Positions 35,710 through 44,966 of a stretch of 64,000 nt of DNA are shown one piece after another. The DNA is taken from contig CP036432.1 of NCBI GenBank assembly GCA_007753675.1, positions 4,562,394 through 4,626,393 on the forward strand. Reading direction: 5' to 3'. The notes below the pieces were generated by a model. The model ran no database searches. It saw nothing but the letters and a program-made list of their open reading frames with translations, and had not been told where the DNA came from. Both the position numbers and the translations under genes were made by a program. This DNA comes from Stieleria magnilauensis. GTDB lineage: Bacteria; Planctomycetota; Planctomycetia; Pirellulales; Pirellulaceae. Position 1 is the stretch's first letter; each line of letters starts with the position of its first letter.

Positions 35710-37881
35710 ATGTCTGTCGATCTGTACGCCGTTTGCCCCTGTGGGAACGGCAAAAAAATCAAGTTCTGCAAGTGCAAGGACTCCGTCGGCCAGATGGACC
35801 AAGTGCTGACGATGATCGAGGGCGGTCAGGTCGTCCCGGGATTGGATCGATTGAAATCGATTCTGGAAGAGCACCCCGATGCGGCGTGGGCGTTGGCGAT
35901 CCGCGGTCGACTGTTGTTGGATCTTCGCGAGTACGATTCGCTCAGTGAGAATGCCGAACGATTCATTCGGCTTCAACCTTCCAATCCACTCGCCCTGACG
36001 CAACGCGCCGCCGCGCTCGTGTTCAGCCAGGACGTCCAGGGCGCGACCGATTCGTTGTTGGAAGCACTCAATGAAAGCGGCCAGGAAGTCGACGCGTTCT
36101 TGATGGATGTCGCGTTGATCGTCGCGATGGGACTGGCCCAAAGCGGTGTGATCCTGTCGGCACGCGTCTACGCGCTGCTCGCCATCAGCTCACAAGGTTA
36201 TGAAGCCGAACAGGCCAACGCGTTCTTGGCACAGTTGGACACCTCACCGGGCGTCAATCATCTGCTCAAAAGCGTGCCGCAATTGATCGAGCGTGACGCC
36301 GACGCGGATTGGGGCGAACGCTATGACGAAGCGGTCGGGTTGCTGCGCAGCAACAAGGTGCTGCTGGCGCAAGACAAATTTGAATCGTTGCGACGCACCG
36401 CCCCGAATCAAGCGCCCATCCTGTCGGGCTTGTTCCACTGTGCGGTGTGGCGTGGTGATTTGGAACGCCAAACCGAAATGGCCAACCAACTCTCGCAAGT
36501 CGACGCGCTGGATCTGTTGACGCGTCAACGTTACCGTGCGATCAGCGGACTGCTTTCGCCGATCGGAACCCTGTCGGTCAACGCCCAAACGATCCACGTC
36601 GAATTCGACGACATCGATCAAGCCGAGATGGCGTTGATCGCGAGCGACCGAACCGAACAACTCTCCGCCCAGCGGTTGTCCCAGTTGCAAATCCCCGAGG
36701 GCGAAGTCCGACCCCGGAGTGCGTTTTTCGTTTCCGACCGACCGCTGGAATCGAACGATCAAGACGTACCAGCGGCCCAATGCCCGGCGTCGATCGCCCT
36801 GGTCGCGGTGTTCGGGCGACAGACCGATCGGAGCGCCCAAGCGATTGCGTTTGATGTCACCGAAGACCGCGTCGAAACGGTCAAGGGCATCCTGCTGGCC
36901 GCGATCCCCGATGGCAAAGTCGTCTTGGATGAACCCCATCCGATCCCGATGACGTTTGCCCTGGATGATCGGCCGATTCGTCAGGTGCAACCCAAATCGA
37001 TGGCCGAACTGGCACGATTCAATCGCGAGTTCGCGGCCAGCCACGACGGCAAGCGAGCCTGTGAGCTGCCGTTGCCGATGCTGGCCGGCAAATCGTTGGC
37101 CGCCGCCGCCGATGACGACGCGCTGGCGATGGAGCGGGCCACGGTCGTCCGCGTTCTCGAAGGCCACGAGCGGATCATCAGCTTGGCGGGCGCGCTTGCC
37201 GACATCTATCAGATCTCCAAAGTCGATCCGTTGCCGGAACTGAAACCGAGCGACGAAACACTCGGCGACTTGTCCGCCGCCGATTTCTTTCGCGTCAATC
37301 CCGACGAACTTTCTCCGATGCAGTTGTACGTCTTGGCCAGCAACGCACGTGCGACCGGCGGCATGACCGCCTGCAACCGGTTCGCCGCAAAGCTGGTCGA
37401 AAAGACTGCCGCCGACGCTGCCAACGAGCAGGAAAACCGGATGGCGATGGAAGGTTACATCCTGTGGATGATGTCGACACCGGAACCTGGCGAGTCGATT
37501 GCGATCAGCGATCGAGCGATCCAATTCGCCAAAACACACAAGCTGAACTTCGCCTCCATCTTGCTCGCACGGCTTGAGCTTTGTTTGTCGATGTCCGATC
37601 AGGACGGTTTCCGACAAACGATCATGGACATCGAAAAGAACTACGGAAACGATCCCTCCGTGATGGCACGCGTGCAGCAGCTGCTGATGCAATTGGGGAT
37701 CATTCGCCCCGATGGATCGTTACGCGATGGCCCCGGCGCACCGGCGGCAGCCCCGACCGAATTCACGCCGGCGGCACCTCCGGAAGAGCGTTCCGGCGGG
37801 GTTTGGACGCCCGACTCGCCGGCCGCCCCCAATCCATCCGGTGGTGAAGGCGGCAAGCTTTGGGTCCCCGGAATGGATTGA
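35710..37881 (+). CDS. SEC-C-like zinc knuckle fused to TPR repeats
   Basis: This 723-aa protein starts with CPCGNGKKIKFCKC (Cys9, 11, 20, 22), a variant of the SEC-C zinc knuckle CPCGSGKKYKKCC. A long helical TPR-rich region follows, with the repeat DAAWALAIRGRLLLDLREYD and others, and a low-complexity Pro/Ala/Gly tail. I see no signal peptide, so it should be cytoplasmic. SEC-C motifs bind SecB or ribosome-related partners in some proteins, but its role here is unknown. ATG 35710 starts before the knuckle; the frame opens at 35659. It ends 8 bp before ribD. Confidence 0.8.
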   Translation: MSVDLYAVCPCGNGKKIKFCKCKDSVGQMDQVLTMIEGGQVVPGLDRLKSILEEHPDAAWALAIRGRLLLDLREYDSLSENAERFIRLQPSNPLALTQRAAALVFSQDVQGATDSLLEALNESGQEVDAFLMDVALIVAMGLAQSGVILSARVYALLAISSQGYEAEQANAFLAQLDTSPGVNHLLKSVPQLIERDADADWGERYDEAVGLLRSNKVLLAQDKFESLRRTAPNQAPILSGLFHCAVWRGDLERQTEMANQLSQVDALDLLTRQRYRAISGLLSPIGTLSVNAQTIHVEFDDIDQAEMALIASDRTEQLSAQRLSQLQIPEGEVRPRSAFFVSDRPLESNDQDVPAAQCPASIALVAVFGRQTDRSAQAIAFDVTEDRVETVKGILLAAIPDGKVVLDEPHPIPMTFALDDRPIRQVQPKSMAELARFNREFAASHDGKRACELPLPMLAGKSLAAAADDDALAMERATVVRVLEGHERIISLAGALADIYQISKVDPLPELKPSDETLGDLSAADFFRVNPDELSPMQLYVLASNARATGGMTACNRFAAKLVEKTAADAANEQENRMAMEGYILWMMSTPEPGESIAISDRAIQFAKTHKLNFASILLARLELCLSMSDQDGFRQTIMDIEKNYGNDPSVMARVQQLLMQLGIIRPDGSLRDGPGAPAAAPTEFTPAAPPEERSGGVWTPDSPAAPNPSGGEGGKLWVPGMD

Positions 37882-37889
37882 ACGGTCGC

Positions 37890-39044
37890 ATGACGTCGAC
37901 CCACCATCCTGACGATGAACACTGGATGCGACTTGCCCTGGACTTGGCCGTCCGAGGGCAAGGTTACGTTGAACCGAATCCAATGGTCGGTTGTGTGCTC
38001 GTCAAAGATGGGGTCTGCATCGCCCGCGGTTATCACCACGTGTTCGGTGGGCCGCACGCGGAAGTCGACGCCTTGCAATCACTGCGGTCACCGGACGAGG
38101 CCGCCGGTGCGACCGCCTACGTCACCTTGGAACCCTGTTGTCACCACGGCAAGACGCCGCCCTGCAGCGAAGCGTTGATCCGGGCCGGCGTCACACGTGT
38201 CGTCGTTGCAATGCGCGATCCCTTTCCCAAGGTCGATGGCGGTGGGATCCGTCAACTGCGTCAGGCAGGGATCGAGGTCACGCTGGACGTCTTGAAGGCC
38301 GATGCCGAAGCATTATTGGCACCGTATTTAAAACGTGTTCGCACCGGCACGCCGTGGGTGATCGCCAAGTGGGCGATGACCGCAGACGGTCGCATTGCCA
38401 CCGTGTCTCGCCAAAGCCAGTGGATCACGGGAGCGGAATCGAGGCGTCGGGTGCATCGGTTACGCGGCCGCGTCGACGCGATCATCACAGCGATGGGCAC
38501 CGTCGAGGCGGACGATCCGATGCTCAACTCGCGATTGATGGACGCCGACGGAACACCGATGACTCCACCACGCGTTGCCAAACGTGTCGTGTTCTGTCGT
38601 CGCCGGCTTCCCGCGCTGCAGTCCAAGCTGATTCATACGGCAGATGCCATTGAGACTTGGTTGTTCACCTCGCCGCTGGTCGACGGCGAACGCTTGGCGG
38701 CGCTGCGCCAACGCGGGGCAAGGGTGTTTGCATTGGACTCGGATGACCCACAGTCGATGGTTCGTCAAACGCTCCAGCGACTCGGCGAACAAGACATGAC
38801 AAACGTGATGATCGAAGGCGGTGCCGCATTGCTGGGCAGTTTCTGGGATCCAACCTCGGGCGAGTGCCTGGTCGACGAATTCCATGTCTACATCGGGGCC
38901 AAATTGTTCGGCGGCGTTACAGCGCCCGGCCCCATCGCCGGAGCGGGACTCGGCCCCATCGACTTGGCAACCAAGCTAGCACTTAGCCAGGTAGACCGTT
39001 TCGAAGACGACGTGCGTTTGGTTTATCGGCGTGCGTTAGGCTGA
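37890..39044 (+). CDS. ribD: Bifunctional riboflavin biosynthesis deaminase/reductase RibD
   Basis: This 384-aa protein is full length for RibD. The N-terminal deaminase has the zinc motifs HAEVDAL and PCCHHGKTPPC and the start MRLALDLAVRGQGYVEPNPM. The C-terminal NADPH-dependent reductase begins near VIAKWAMTADGRIAT. Together they convert 2,5-diamino-6-ribosylamino-pyrimidinone 5'-phosphate to 5-amino-6-ribitylamino-uracil phosphate in riboflavin synthesis. The ATG at 37890 is preferred over the upstream extension to 37860. No other rib gene is nearby. Confidence 0.95.
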   Translation: MTSTHHPDDEHWMRLALDLAVRGQGYVEPNPMVGCVLVKDGVCIARGYHHVFGGPHAEVDALQSLRSPDEAAGATAYVTLEPCCHHGKTPPCSEALIRAGVTRVVVAMRDPFPKVDGGGIRQLRQAGIEVTLDVLKADAEALLAPYLKRVRTGTPWVIAKWAMTADGRIATVSRQSQWITGAESRRRVHRLRGRVDAIITAMGTVEADDPMLNSRLMDADGTPMTPPRVAKRVVFCRRRLPALQSKLIHTADAIETWLFTSPLVDGERLAALRQRGARVFALDSDDPQSMVRQTLQRLGEQDMTNVMIEGGAALLGSFWDPTSGECLVDEFHVYIGAKLFGGVTAPGPIAGAGLGPIDLATKLALSQVDRFEDDVRLVYRRALG

Positions 39045-39071
39045 TCAGGGGTCCGAATGGAAGGTGTAGAC
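39045..39071. other. Short gap before tandem repeats
   Basis: A few bases separate the ribD stop from the first repeat unit. I see no signal in them. Confidence 0.4.
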
Positions 39072-39387
39072 GCGCTGGTGTGCAGGCTTTAGCCGCCCGG
39101 TTTCGCTGCTTCGCAGCGAGCAGAAGCGCCTAAAGGCTGGACACCAACGGCGCTGGTGTGCAGGCTTCAGCCGCCCATCTTGCTGCTTCGCAGCGCGTCC
39201 TGATGCGCCTCAAGGCTGGACACCAACATGCGCTGGTGTCCAGGCTTTAGCCGCCCGGTTTCGCTGCTTCGCAGCGAGTAGAAGCGCCTAAAGGCTGGAC
39301 ACCAACGGCGCTGGTGTCCGGGCTTTAGCCGCCCATCCTGCTGCTTCGCAGCGCGTCCGGATGCGCCTCAAGGCTGGACACCAACGG
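39072..39387. repeat. Four tandem copies of the palindromic repeat
   Basis: Units start at 39074, 39152, 39232 and 39310 (spacing 78, 80 and 78 bp). Each opens GCTGGTGTGCAGGCTTTAG or a variant and closes GGCTGGACACCAAC, with a central palindrome built on GCTGCTTCGCAGC. The outer ends are inverted relative to one another. Alternate units resemble each other more than neighbours do (1 with 3, 2 with 4), as if a pair was duplicated. The element continues into GGTTGCTGAAG after the last unit. Confidence 0.92.
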
Positions 39388-39658
39388 TTGCTGAAGCCCG
39401 ACCATTGGTTCCTGAACTCGTTCTCGCTTCAAAAACTGCACGACCTGCAATTGGCAGAGAATTCACGCTGTTACGGCACAGTAATCTTCCCTAAACGTGC
39501 GTTAATCACACCTCCGGGTAAAGATTGGTTGAAGTGCCCTTTCGGCATCGCCGATATTCAACTATCGAGCACTTAGGAAAGATCGGAAACGTTCAATTTC
39601 GGTCTTCGAATGTGCAGATCTTCACGTGGTCATTCGCGTGAAAAGGATCGGTGAAGCG
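39388..39658. other. Intergenic region with lower GC, no gene seen
   Basis: The stretch after the repeats is more AT-rich than its surroundings and contains an open frame of 71 codons that begins inside the last repeat unit. No ribosome site or recognisable domain supports it. It may be a remnant of something lost. Confidence 0.45.
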
Positions 39659-40657
39659 ATGAGGTACCCTTACCTGATTGCATTGGCCATCTTGATGGCG
39701 ATGCCGACCGTGTCGACTCCTGCAGACGAGCCGACCGCCGATCAACGTCTCAAGGCGACCGGGTCGCCAGCACCTTGCCGCAAGAAACAGCGGGCCAGAC
39801 GTCAACCGCCCGGCGTGTTTTCTGAATCCGGACTGGCCCGATTTCGGCTTCGCTCCGGGCGTCTCGAAGTCGACCCGATGCGGTATCGAAAAGGCTCGCA
39901 ACAGCACCAGACCGATCGGTTCCGCGAATCGATTACCGTTTCGTCGTCGTCGGGAGTGCCCTCGGTCTATTACAGCTACGCGGACGATTACCAACGTGTC
40001 CAACTCGTCGCCGAACACGGCAAGAGTTTGCGGATGGAATCGACACTGGTTGCCACCGGTGAGCAAGCGGTCTTGGAACAGCAGGAGCCCGGCGCGATCC
40101 AATGGCACGTTCGCCGCGATCCGGCCGCCGAGAGCGATCTGGATCGTCATGTCAGCGGCCCGACGTTGCTGCACATCGTGGGGCAGGACGAAGCCGGGTT
40201 CCAGATTCATTTCGATATTCTGATCTCACGCATGCTGTTGGGCCGCAGTGTGATCGAATTGACCCGCCGAACCGAAGCCTTCTTGCAAGACAACGCGACC
40301 ACCCTGGCCGTCGTTTCATCGGACGATGTGGACCGATTGATTGACCAGCTGGGGTCGGCAAAACATTCCCAACGTCGCGGCGCCGCGGTCGAGTTGGCCG
40401 GTTTGGGGACCAGCGCGATTCCATACTTGACCACCGCACTGACGCGCACTGACCTGGATGTGGAGCAGCGGGCGCGGATTCACATGCTGATTTCACGCTG
40501 CCCGCGGACCGACGAAGACACGCCTTCGTCACTGGCTTGCCTGTTGTCGACCGACCGCGATCATTGGCAGATCATGGCCAAAAAGATGAACCAGACGCAG
40601 TGGATTGCGGCCAACGCCCACATCCGCCGCTGTGGCCTGGACGCACTGACGCGATAG
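39659..40657 (+). CDS. Secreted HEAT-repeat-like protein of unknown function
   Basis: This 332-aa protein begins with a signal peptide (MRYPYLIALAILMAMPTVST), then a beta-rich region (about residues 70-195, with SVYYSYADDYQRVQL) and a C-terminal segment of HEAT/PBS-lyase-like helices (SAKHSQRRGAAVELAGLGTS, AIPYLTTALTRTDLDVEQRA). The start is at ATG 39659; the frame extends to 39626. It should be periplasmic. I recognise no enzyme motif. Confidence 0.6.
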   Translation: MRYPYLIALAILMAMPTVSTPADEPTADQRLKATGSPAPCRKKQRARRQPPGVFSESGLARFRLRSGRLEVDPMRYRKGSQQHQTDRFRESITVSSSSGVPSVYYSYADDYQRVQLVAEHGKSLRMESTLVATGEQAVLEQQEPGAIQWHVRRDPAAESDLDRHVSGPTLLHIVGQDEAGFQIHFDILISRMLLGRSVIELTRRTEAFLQDNATTLAVVSSDDVDRLIDQLGSAKHSQRRGAAVELAGLGTSAIPYLTTALTRTDLDVEQRARIHMLISRCPRTDEDTPSSLACLLSTDRDHWQIMAKKMNQTQWIAANAHIRRCGLDALTR

Positions 40658-40935
40658 GCGGATTTGGGCCCGTTGCGTGCCCCTGCCGGTCAACACGCTG
40701 TTTTGGGCCTTGGTGGTGACGGGGCTTTGCCGTTAGAGTGGTTGCTTCGATGGCGTCGCGAAATCCGCGGCCAGCGGCCTATCGATTGAATCCCACACGC
40801 GTTTGTAAAGGCCCACCCGGCGCCCCTGGCTGACGCGTTCGGGCTAAGATCATCGAGTTGATTTCGGAACCTCGATTCAATCGACAGGCCGCGATCACCG
40901 TCCGGCTCCCGTTCGTTCTCTCCCCCCGAAAAGAT
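40658..40935. other. Intergenic region, no feature seen
   Basis: No gene, hairpin or repeat could be supported in this stretch. Overlapping open frames lack starts with ribosome sites. It may hold the promoter of the DUF1571 gene. Confidence 0.4.
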
Positions 40936-41841
40936 ATGGCACCTTCTAAATCTCGACGCGGCTGGGTTCTGCTGATCCCCGCACTGCTTGTGGGCACGGT
41001 CGCCTTCGCATCGGTGATGCGCAGCAAGCCCGATGTCCGCCAGGATGTGGCGCCGACCATCATGCAAGAGCCGGCGGATGACGCGACGGACCAAACGCCG
41101 CGGACCCGCCAGTCGTCGATCGCCGAAGTCCTGGAGCTTGCCGATCGAGCGTTGGCGTCGATGGACGATTCACTGGAAGACTACACCGCACGGTTCATCA
41201 AACAGGATCGCAGTGAGTCGGGCGTGTTGAACGAGCGCAGCGAGATGGAGGTCAAGATTCAGACACGCCATCGAAACGAAACGAATGACGCCCCGATTCG
41301 AATCTATCTGAAATTTCTGGCACCCGAAGCCACCGCGGGTCGGGAAGTGATCTGGGGCAAAGATCTTTACGACGGGCAGATGGCCGTCCACGAAGTCACG
41401 GTGTTGCTCAGTTGGAAAACCCTTTGGCTGGATCCGACCGGGATGCTTGCCATGGCCGGCCAGCGTTACCCGATCTACGAAATCGGGATCACAGGCTTGG
41501 TCGAGAAACTGATCGAACGCGGCCAAAAGGATTTGGACAATCCCGATGTCACTGTGACGATCACGCGAGACCATGAGTTCGACGGCCGGATGTGCGACCT
41601 GATCAAAGCCCAACGCAGTCAACCCGGCGGCGGTGAAGATGACTTTTCACTCGCCGAGATCGTTTATGACCCCGAGCGGTTGTTGATCCTCAGCTACCGC
41701 AGTTTCGGTTGGCCTGATCCCGATGCTCCGGACGATCAACTGCCGTTGGTCGAATCGTACGAGTACCGAGATTTGAAAACCAACGTCGGCCTGACCGACA
41801 AGGACTTTGACATCACCAACGAAAGCTACACGTTCCCGTAG
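40936..41841 (+). CDS. DUF1571 family protein, membrane-anchored or secreted
   Basis: This 301-aa protein starts with a basic head and one hydrophobic segment (about residues 8-24, GWVLLIPALLVGTVAFA). The DUF1571 domain follows (about residues 60-300), including DDSLEDYTARFIKQDRSESG and RIYLKFLAPEATAGREVIWG, which fit a beta-strand-rich outer-membrane or periplasmic fold. The family is common in planctomycetes and has no known function. ATG 40936 is chosen before the hydrophobic segment. It is convergent with the LRR gene. Confidence 0.75.
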   Translation: MAPSKSRRGWVLLIPALLVGTVAFASVMRSKPDVRQDVAPTIMQEPADDATDQTPRTRQSSIAEVLELADRALASMDDSLEDYTARFIKQDRSESGVLNERSEMEVKIQTRHRNETNDAPIRIYLKFLAPEATAGREVIWGKDLYDGQMAVHEVTVLLSWKTLWLDPTGMLAMAGQRYPIYEIGITGLVEKLIERGQKDLDNPDVTVTITRDHEFDGRMCDLIKAQRSQPGGGEDDFSLAEIVYDPERLLILSYRSFGWPDPDAPDDQLPLVESYEYRDLKTNVGLTDKDFDITNESYTFP

Positions 41842-41848
41842 GCTCTGT

Positions 41849-41880
41849 CGGTTATTCGAAGTCGGTTATTCGAAGTCGAT
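41849..41880. repeat. Tandem duplication at convergent gene ends
   Basis: GTCGGTTATTCGAA occurs twice in a row between the DUF1571 stop codon and the C-terminal codons of the LRR gene on the other strand. The duplicated TTA provides the LRR stop. It looks like a small slippage event. Confidence 0.75.
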
Positions 41881-43227
41881 GATTTGCAACGACTCGTTTG
41901 CCTCTTCCAGCTCATCGAGCGCGTTGTAGCTGATGTTGGTGTTGGCCACATTTAATTTCTTCAGATTCGGCAGCTTGCCCAACTGGATGAACCCTTCGTC
42001 GGTCATCTGTTGAACGCCGGCGACATTTAGATCCTTCAGTTTCTGGAACTTCAAAATCGTCTCGACTGCGGCATCGCTCAGGTCGGTCGCTTTGACGTCC
42101 AGGGTTTCCAAGTTGACCAACCCATCAAGTGCGGCGAACGCGTCGTCGTTGAGTTTGGTTTCCCAGAAACCCAGGTAGGTCAGACCGGTCGCGACGCCGA
42201 GTTGTTTGATGCCCTCGGGGGTGATCAAGCGACATTCCCCGAGGTCCAGATACGTCAGCTTGGGATACTTGGCGATGATCGTCAAACCCTCGTCATCGAC
42301 CGAGGTGTCACGGAGTTCCATTCGCGTCATTTCCTTGGCACCGGCGATCTGCTTGATCCCTTCGCCGGTCACATCGCAGCCGCGGATGCGAAGACGTTTC
42401 AGTTTCTTCAGCCCCGCCAGCGATGCCATGCCTTCATCGTTGATCTTGGTGTAGTCGAGTTGGATTTGCTCGAGCGTGGGGATCTTGGCGAAGACATTCA
42501 GAGTGGTGTTGGTCAACGAGGTGCAATAGTTGGCGTTGAAGGATTTCAGGGGCAACCCGGCCAACTCTTTGACTCCCGTGTCGGTCACCTTTGATTTTTC
42601 CAGCTGCACGTCTTGCAGCGATTTCAGCTTGGCGAGTGCCTTCATGCCTTCGTCGCTAATGTTGCTGTTGCGCAAATCGATCGCGCGCAGCTTTTGCAGC
42701 GGCGCCAGTTTTTGCAATCCTTCGTCGGTCACGCCGACGCGACGCAGAAACAGCACTTGCAATCCGGGCAGCTTGGCGACGACATCGAGTGTGTCGTCGG
42801 TGATCGCCGAATCGGTGAAATCCAATCGCTCCAGACGCTTCATTTCGGCGAGCACGCCCAACCCCTCGTCGGTGATCCCGGGACCGCTAAAACGGGCCTC
42901 CTTCACGTGGGGCAGCTTGGCCAAGCTGGCGAACGTGTCGCTGACGTCGGTGTCGCTGGCGACTGAGATGGAGACGACCGCACCGTCGCTGTTCTTCTCC
43001 AGCAGGTAGCCGGCCGCTTCCAGTTTGGCCACTGCGGCCGGATCGTCTTTCTCCACGACCGGCTTTTTGGCGGTCGGGGCGGCGGCTGGTTTCTCTTCCG
43101 CCGCTGCTGTGGTTGCCACGTCCGGTTCGTTGGGCGGCATGACATCGGGGCCGCATCCGATCAGGCCCAGGCTCGTCACCGCGAGTCCGAGCGTGCAAGA
43201 CAGTCGGGAGGGAAGGCTGCGTTTCAT
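41866..43227 (-). CDS. Leucine-rich-repeat lipoprotein
   Basis: This 453-aa protein has a lipoprotein signal (basic MKRSLPSRLSCTLGLA, lipobox LIGC, Cys about 24), an Ala/Glu/Pro-rich linker and about fourteen leucine-rich repeats of 24 residues in the form LTDEGL..L..L..L. Examples are FTDSAITDDTLDVVAKLPGL and VTDEGLQKLAPLQKLRAIDL. LRR lipoproteins of this type are attached to the outer membrane and likely bind protein or glycan partners. The start is ATG 43227; the frame opens earlier at 43359. The last codons run into the small tandem duplication. Confidence 0.85.
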   Translation of the reverse strand: MKRSLPSRLSCTLGLAVTSLGLIGCGPDVMPPNEPDVATTAAAEEKPAAAPTAKKPVVEKDDPAAVAKLEAAGYLLEKNSDGAVVSISVASDTDVSDTFASLAKLPHVKEARFSGPGITDEGLGVLAEMKRLERLDFTDSAITDDTLDVVAKLPGLQVLFLRRVGVTDEGLQKLAPLQKLRAIDLRNSNISDEGMKALAKLKSLQDVQLEKSKVTDTGVKELAGLPLKSFNANYCTSLTNTTLNVFAKIPTLEQIQLDYTKINDEGMASLAGLKKLKRLRIRGCDVTGEGIKQIAGAKEMTRMELRDTSVDDEGLTIIAKYPKLTYLDLGECRLITPEGIKQLGVATGLTYLGFWETKLNDDAFAALDGLVNLETLDVKATDLSDAAVETILKFQKLKDLNVAGVQQMTDEGFIQLGKLPNLKKLNVANTNISYNALDELEEANESLQIIDFE

Positions 43228-43556
43228 GGTCTTCAGGGGGTTCGTAGGGCGGGCGGATGAACGTGGCGGATTCCTGTTCGATCCTCCAATGTGACAAATG
43301 AAGCGAGAATTGACAACGAACACGCACGATCTCAACGCCGGGTGGCCGGGGGAGCACAAGGGGGTGGGATGTCCGCCCGCGAAACGGACTTGCGATCGTT
43401 GTTTGTTAGCGGGCTTCAGGTTATCCTTGCGGGGCTGTTAAGTCTTTCATCATGCGCATTCGGGAGCGTTGTGTCGGGGAAGATTGTTCTTCGCCCCCAG
43501 CGCCGATCGCTTTGTCGCTTCGCAATCAAGTCATTTCCAACTGAAGGAATTTTTGC
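43228..43556. other. Divergent intergenic region, LRR and Gfo/Idh/MocA genes
   Basis: Promoters of two divergent genes should lie here. A TTGACA word occurs at about 43309-43314 pointing to the + strand, but no good -10 follows at 16-18 bp. A ribosome binding site AAGGAA stands 9 nt before the + strand gene start at 43557. No other feature is seen. Confidence 0.45.
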
Positions 43557-44966
43557 ATGACCAAACGGACCAATCGCCGTGGTTTCCTCGGTCGCACCGC
43601 TGCTGCCGGTGCGGTCGGTGTCGGGTACTGGACGGGCACCAGCCCCGTCCTCAAGGCTCAAGAATCGGCTCTGCAGGGCCTCAGTGCCGGCTGCATCGGC
43701 GTGGGCGGAAAAGGCGGTAGCGATACCAGCCACATCGCCGAGAACGGGGTCAACATTGCGGCCTTGTGCGATATCGATGGCGACACCGTGAACAAGAAAG
43801 CCCGCGAATTCCCCAATGCGGAAAAATTCAGCGACTTCCGCGAAATGCTCGACAAGGTCGGCGACAAGATCGACATCGTGACCGTCAGCACGCCCGACCA
43901 CACCCATGCCGCAGCCGCCGTCCGCGCGATGCGGATGAAGAAGCACGTGTACTGCCAAAAACCGCTGACGTGGTCGATCAGCGAAGCCCGATTGATGCGG
44001 GAAACCGCCGAGCAGATGGGCGTCGTGACGCAAATGGGCAACCAAGGCACCAGCGAAGACGGGCTGCGAACCGCCGTCGAAGTGATCCAAAGTGGTGCGA
44101 TCGGCGACGTTTCCGAAGTCCACGTCTGGTCCAACCGCCCCGTTTGGCCGCAAGGTCAGGGACGCCCCGCAGGCGAAGACCCAATCCCGGAAAACCTGAA
44201 CTGGGATGCCTGGATCGGACCGGCACCGATGCGTCCGTTCAAGAGCGGCGTGTACCACTCGTTCAATTGGCGCGGCTGGGTCGATTTCGGAACCGGCGCC
44301 CTGGGCGACATGGCCTGTCACACCACCAACATGCCCGTCATGGCACTGAAGTTGTGGGACCCGGTCGCCGTCACCGCCATCAAGAACCCCGGGATCGTCG
44401 AAGGCGAAACCTTCCCGGCCAGCAGCGCGCTGATGTTCGAATTCCCCGAACGCGAAGGTTTGCCGGCCTGCCAATTCTATTGGTACGACGGCGGTGAATT
44501 GCCGCGCGAAGACCTGATCAGCAAGCTGCCCAAACGTTTCCAAGAACAAATCGCCAAGCAGCGTGAAGGCGGCCGCAAAACCAGCGGCGCGCTGGTCGTC
44601 GGCAGCAAAGGCATGGTGTTCTCGGCCAACGACTACGGTGCCCAGTTCGACATCTTGCCCCAAGAAGATTTCGAGGACTACGAGAACCCCGAACCGTGGC
44701 TGCCGCGAATCCCCTTCAAGGCCGGAAACGACCAGCGACAAAAGTGGGAGTTCGTCAGCACCATCAAGGGCGAATACGAACCCGGCACGATGTCTAACTT
44801 CGGTTACGCCGGACGTCTGACCGAAACGATCCTGGTCGGCAACCTGGCCCTGCGTGCCGGTGAAGGCAAACGCATCGAATGGGATGCGAAAAACCTCAAG
44901 AGCACCAACGTTCCTGAAGTCAACGAGTTCGTCGGCCGCGAATATCGCAGCGGCTGGGAACTGTAA
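43557..44966 (+). CDS. Gfo/Idh/MocA-family oxidoreductase with Tat signal
   Basis: This 469-aa protein starts with a twin-arginine signal (MTKRTNRRGFLGRTAAAGAV). The Rossmann NAD(P) loop follows (GCIGVGGKGGSDTSHIAE), then the core motif HVYCQKPLTWSISEAR, which contains the EKP-like element (QKP here), and the C-terminal substrate domain. It is exported folded and should use a tightly bound cofactor in the periplasm. The family acts on sugars, inositols or related compounds; the substrate is not known. Planctomycetes carry many such paralogues. AAGGAA stands upstream of the start. Confidence 0.88.
   Translation: MTKRTNRRGFLGRTAAAGAVGVGYWTGTSPVLKAQESALQGLSAGCIGVGGKGGSDTSHIAENGVNIAALCDIDGDTVNKKAREFPNAEKFSDFREMLDKVGDKIDIVTVSTPDHTHAAAAVRAMRMKKHVYCQKPLTWSISEARLMRETAEQMGVVTQMGNQGTSEDGLRTAVEVIQSGAIGDVSEVHVWSNRPVWPQGQGRPAGEDPIPENLNWDAWIGPAPMRPFKSGVYHSFNWRGWVDFGTGALGDMACHTTNMPVMALKLWDPVAVTAIKNPGIVEGETFPASSALMFEFPEREGLPACQFYWYDGGELPREDLISKLPKRFQEQIAKQREGGRKTSGALVVGSKGMVFSANDYGAQFDILPQEDFEDYENPEPWLPRIPFKAGNDQRQKWEFVSTIKGEYEPGTMSNFGYAGRLTETILVGNLALRAGEGKRIEWDAKNLKSTNVPEVNEFVGREYRSGWEL

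Noticed and set aside
36244..37692. Long antisense frame opposite the SEC-C/TPR gene
   Set aside because: Composition is biased to Asp/Arg/Gln typical of GC-driven antisense frames, and no start with a ribosome site was found.
39072..39387. CRISPR array
   Set aside because: Unit variation is that of alternating diverged repeats, not a conserved repeat with unique spacers.
39361..39576. Small gene of 71 codons after the four repeats
   Set aside because: It starts inside a repeat and has no ribosome site or recognisable domain.
43416..44741. Antisense frame opposite the Gfo/Idh/MocA gene
   Set aside because: The sense-strand oxidoreductase has full family motifs, while the antisense frame has none.
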